Below are positions 5,583-5,885 of a stretch of DNA of 5,885 nucleotides, piece by piece. The stretch covers positions 1 through 5,885 of the forward strand of contig JBJOPY010000132.1 in NCBI GenBank assembly GCA_046050405.1, read 5' to 3'. The first letter of the stretch is position 1. Each line of letters begins with the position of its first letter. The position numbers and the translations under genes are program-made. Below the pieces are notes generated by a model, which was not told where the DNA came from, made no database searches, and saw nothing but the letters and a program-made list of their open reading frames with translations. The DNA is from JADKCL01 sp046050405 (GTDB lineage Bacteria > Bacteroidota > Bacteroidia > J057 > JADKCL01).

Positions 5583-5825
5583 ATGCCCTTCACCGACCTA
5601 CCTCTGGAAATGCTGCCTACTGTGGTGATCTTCCATTCCATCATTCTGGCGATGATTGCAATGGCAGCGGGTGGCTTCCTACTCCTGCCACCGCGCAAAT
5701 CCGGCTCCGTGCTGATCCTTGGGGCTTCGTTGTTTGCTTGGGGAGCATTGCTGGAAGCTATGGCGGTGATGAGCTTTAAGACAGTTACCTTCAAAATGGG
5801 AAGGACGGCAACCCCGGCGCTATAG
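5583..5825 (+). CDS. Small two-helix membrane protein, hypothetical
   Basis: From ATG 5583 this encodes 80 residues with two hydrophobic segments, about 11-35 (LPTVVIFHSIILAMIAMAAG...) and 42-64 (SVLILGASLFAWGALLEAMAVM), joined by the short basic turn PPRKSG. The tail is basic (KTVTFKMGR). I do not recognise a family. Codons are plausible for this genome, rich in C or G at the third position. A GTG at 5490 would add 31 residues (VLSILLPSW...), but that extension is less clearly protein-like, so ATG 5583 is preferred. The opposite strand is also open over this region, and I regard that as its shadow. After the TAG the same frame continues to the window edge with hydrophobic sequence, so the gene could be a truncated remnant of a longer membrane protein. 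Confidence 0.5.
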   Translation: MPFTDLPLEMLPTVVIFHSIILAMIAMAAGGFLLLPPRKSGSVLILGASLFAWGALLEAMAVMSFKTVTFKMGRTATPAL

Positions 5826-5837
5826 GAGCTCTTCGCA

Positions 5838-5885
5838 ATGTTCGGGATCGTGCCGATCCCGCTCTTAGGCATTCAGCCAGCCTCC
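5838..5885 (+). CDS. Possible start of a further membrane ORF, cut by the window edge
   Basis: ATG at 5838 opens a frame, MFGIVPIPLLGIQPAS, that runs off the window. It is in the same frame as the preceding small membrane protein, 12 nt after its TAG. It may be a new gene or the downstream part of one interrupted by that stop. Sixteen residues are too few to identify it. Confidence 0.2.
   Translation, partial: MFGIVPIPLLGIQPAS
5843..5861 (+). terminator. GC-rich hairpin after the small membrane ORF, possible terminator
   Basis: CGGGATC (5843-5849) pairs perfectly with GATCCCG (5855-5861) around the loop GTGCC, 17 nt after the TAG at 5823-5825. The following bases (CTCTTAGGC) give only a weak T tract. 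The position suits an intrinsic terminator, but the hairpin also lies inside the possible continuing frame at 5838-5885, so only one of the two readings can be right. Confidence 0.3.

Noticed and set aside
5543..5872. Minus-strand ORF of 109 codons
   Set aside because: It is antisense to the small membrane ORF, has a Ser/Arg/Gly-rich composition without a signal or motif, and the plus strand gives better membrane helices.

Overview
The window looks like a Bacteroidota (Bacteroidetes) chromosome segment of moderate GC. The evidence is a TonB-dependent receptor with an N-terminal carboxypeptidase-regulatory-like domain followed directly by a DUF4249 lipoprotein, a pairing typical of that phylum. 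Candidate promoters also resemble the Bacteroidota form (TTG at -33, TAnnTTTG at -7), and starts lack a clear Shine-Dalgarno sequence. I cannot resolve class or genus.

Layout. Positions 1-435 hold no gene I can support, but contain several short nested inverted repeats. Positions 436-3602 (minus strand) are a two-gene operon: the receptor (1254-3602, TTG start) and, two bases after its stop, the DUF4249 lipoprotein (436-1251). Together they probably form an outer-membrane uptake unit of unknown substrate. A 124-bp divergent intergenic region carries a good -7 element for the operon, abutted by a perfect 7-bp inverted repeat. On the plus strand, 3727-4116 encodes a small, secreted, strongly basic protein of unknown function. 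Positions 4117-4590 have no confident gene. However, the -1 frame relative to the small secreted gene stays open to 4541, starting just upstream of a dnaX-type slippery heptamer inside that gene.

Positions 4591-5178 (minus) encode a YqaE/Pmp3-family membrane protein with an added signal peptide, a low-complexity linker and a charged helix in front of the two-helix Pmp3 domain. Its upstream region has a plausible promoter and one consensus DnaA box with a degenerate second copy. Positions 5298-5489 are mainly non-coding, with hairpins and a doubtful 40-codon ORF. Positions 5583-5825 (plus) probably encode a small two-helix membrane protein. Its frame resumes after the TAG to the window edge, where a 7-bp hairpin also lies.

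The safest statements concern the receptor, the DUF4249 lipoprotein and the Pmp3 protein. The most interesting open points are the possible -1 frameshift in the secreted-protein gene, the operator-like repeat at the receptor promoter, and the interrupted frame at the right edge. I found no CRISPR array, tRNA, rRNA, transposase or integrase.
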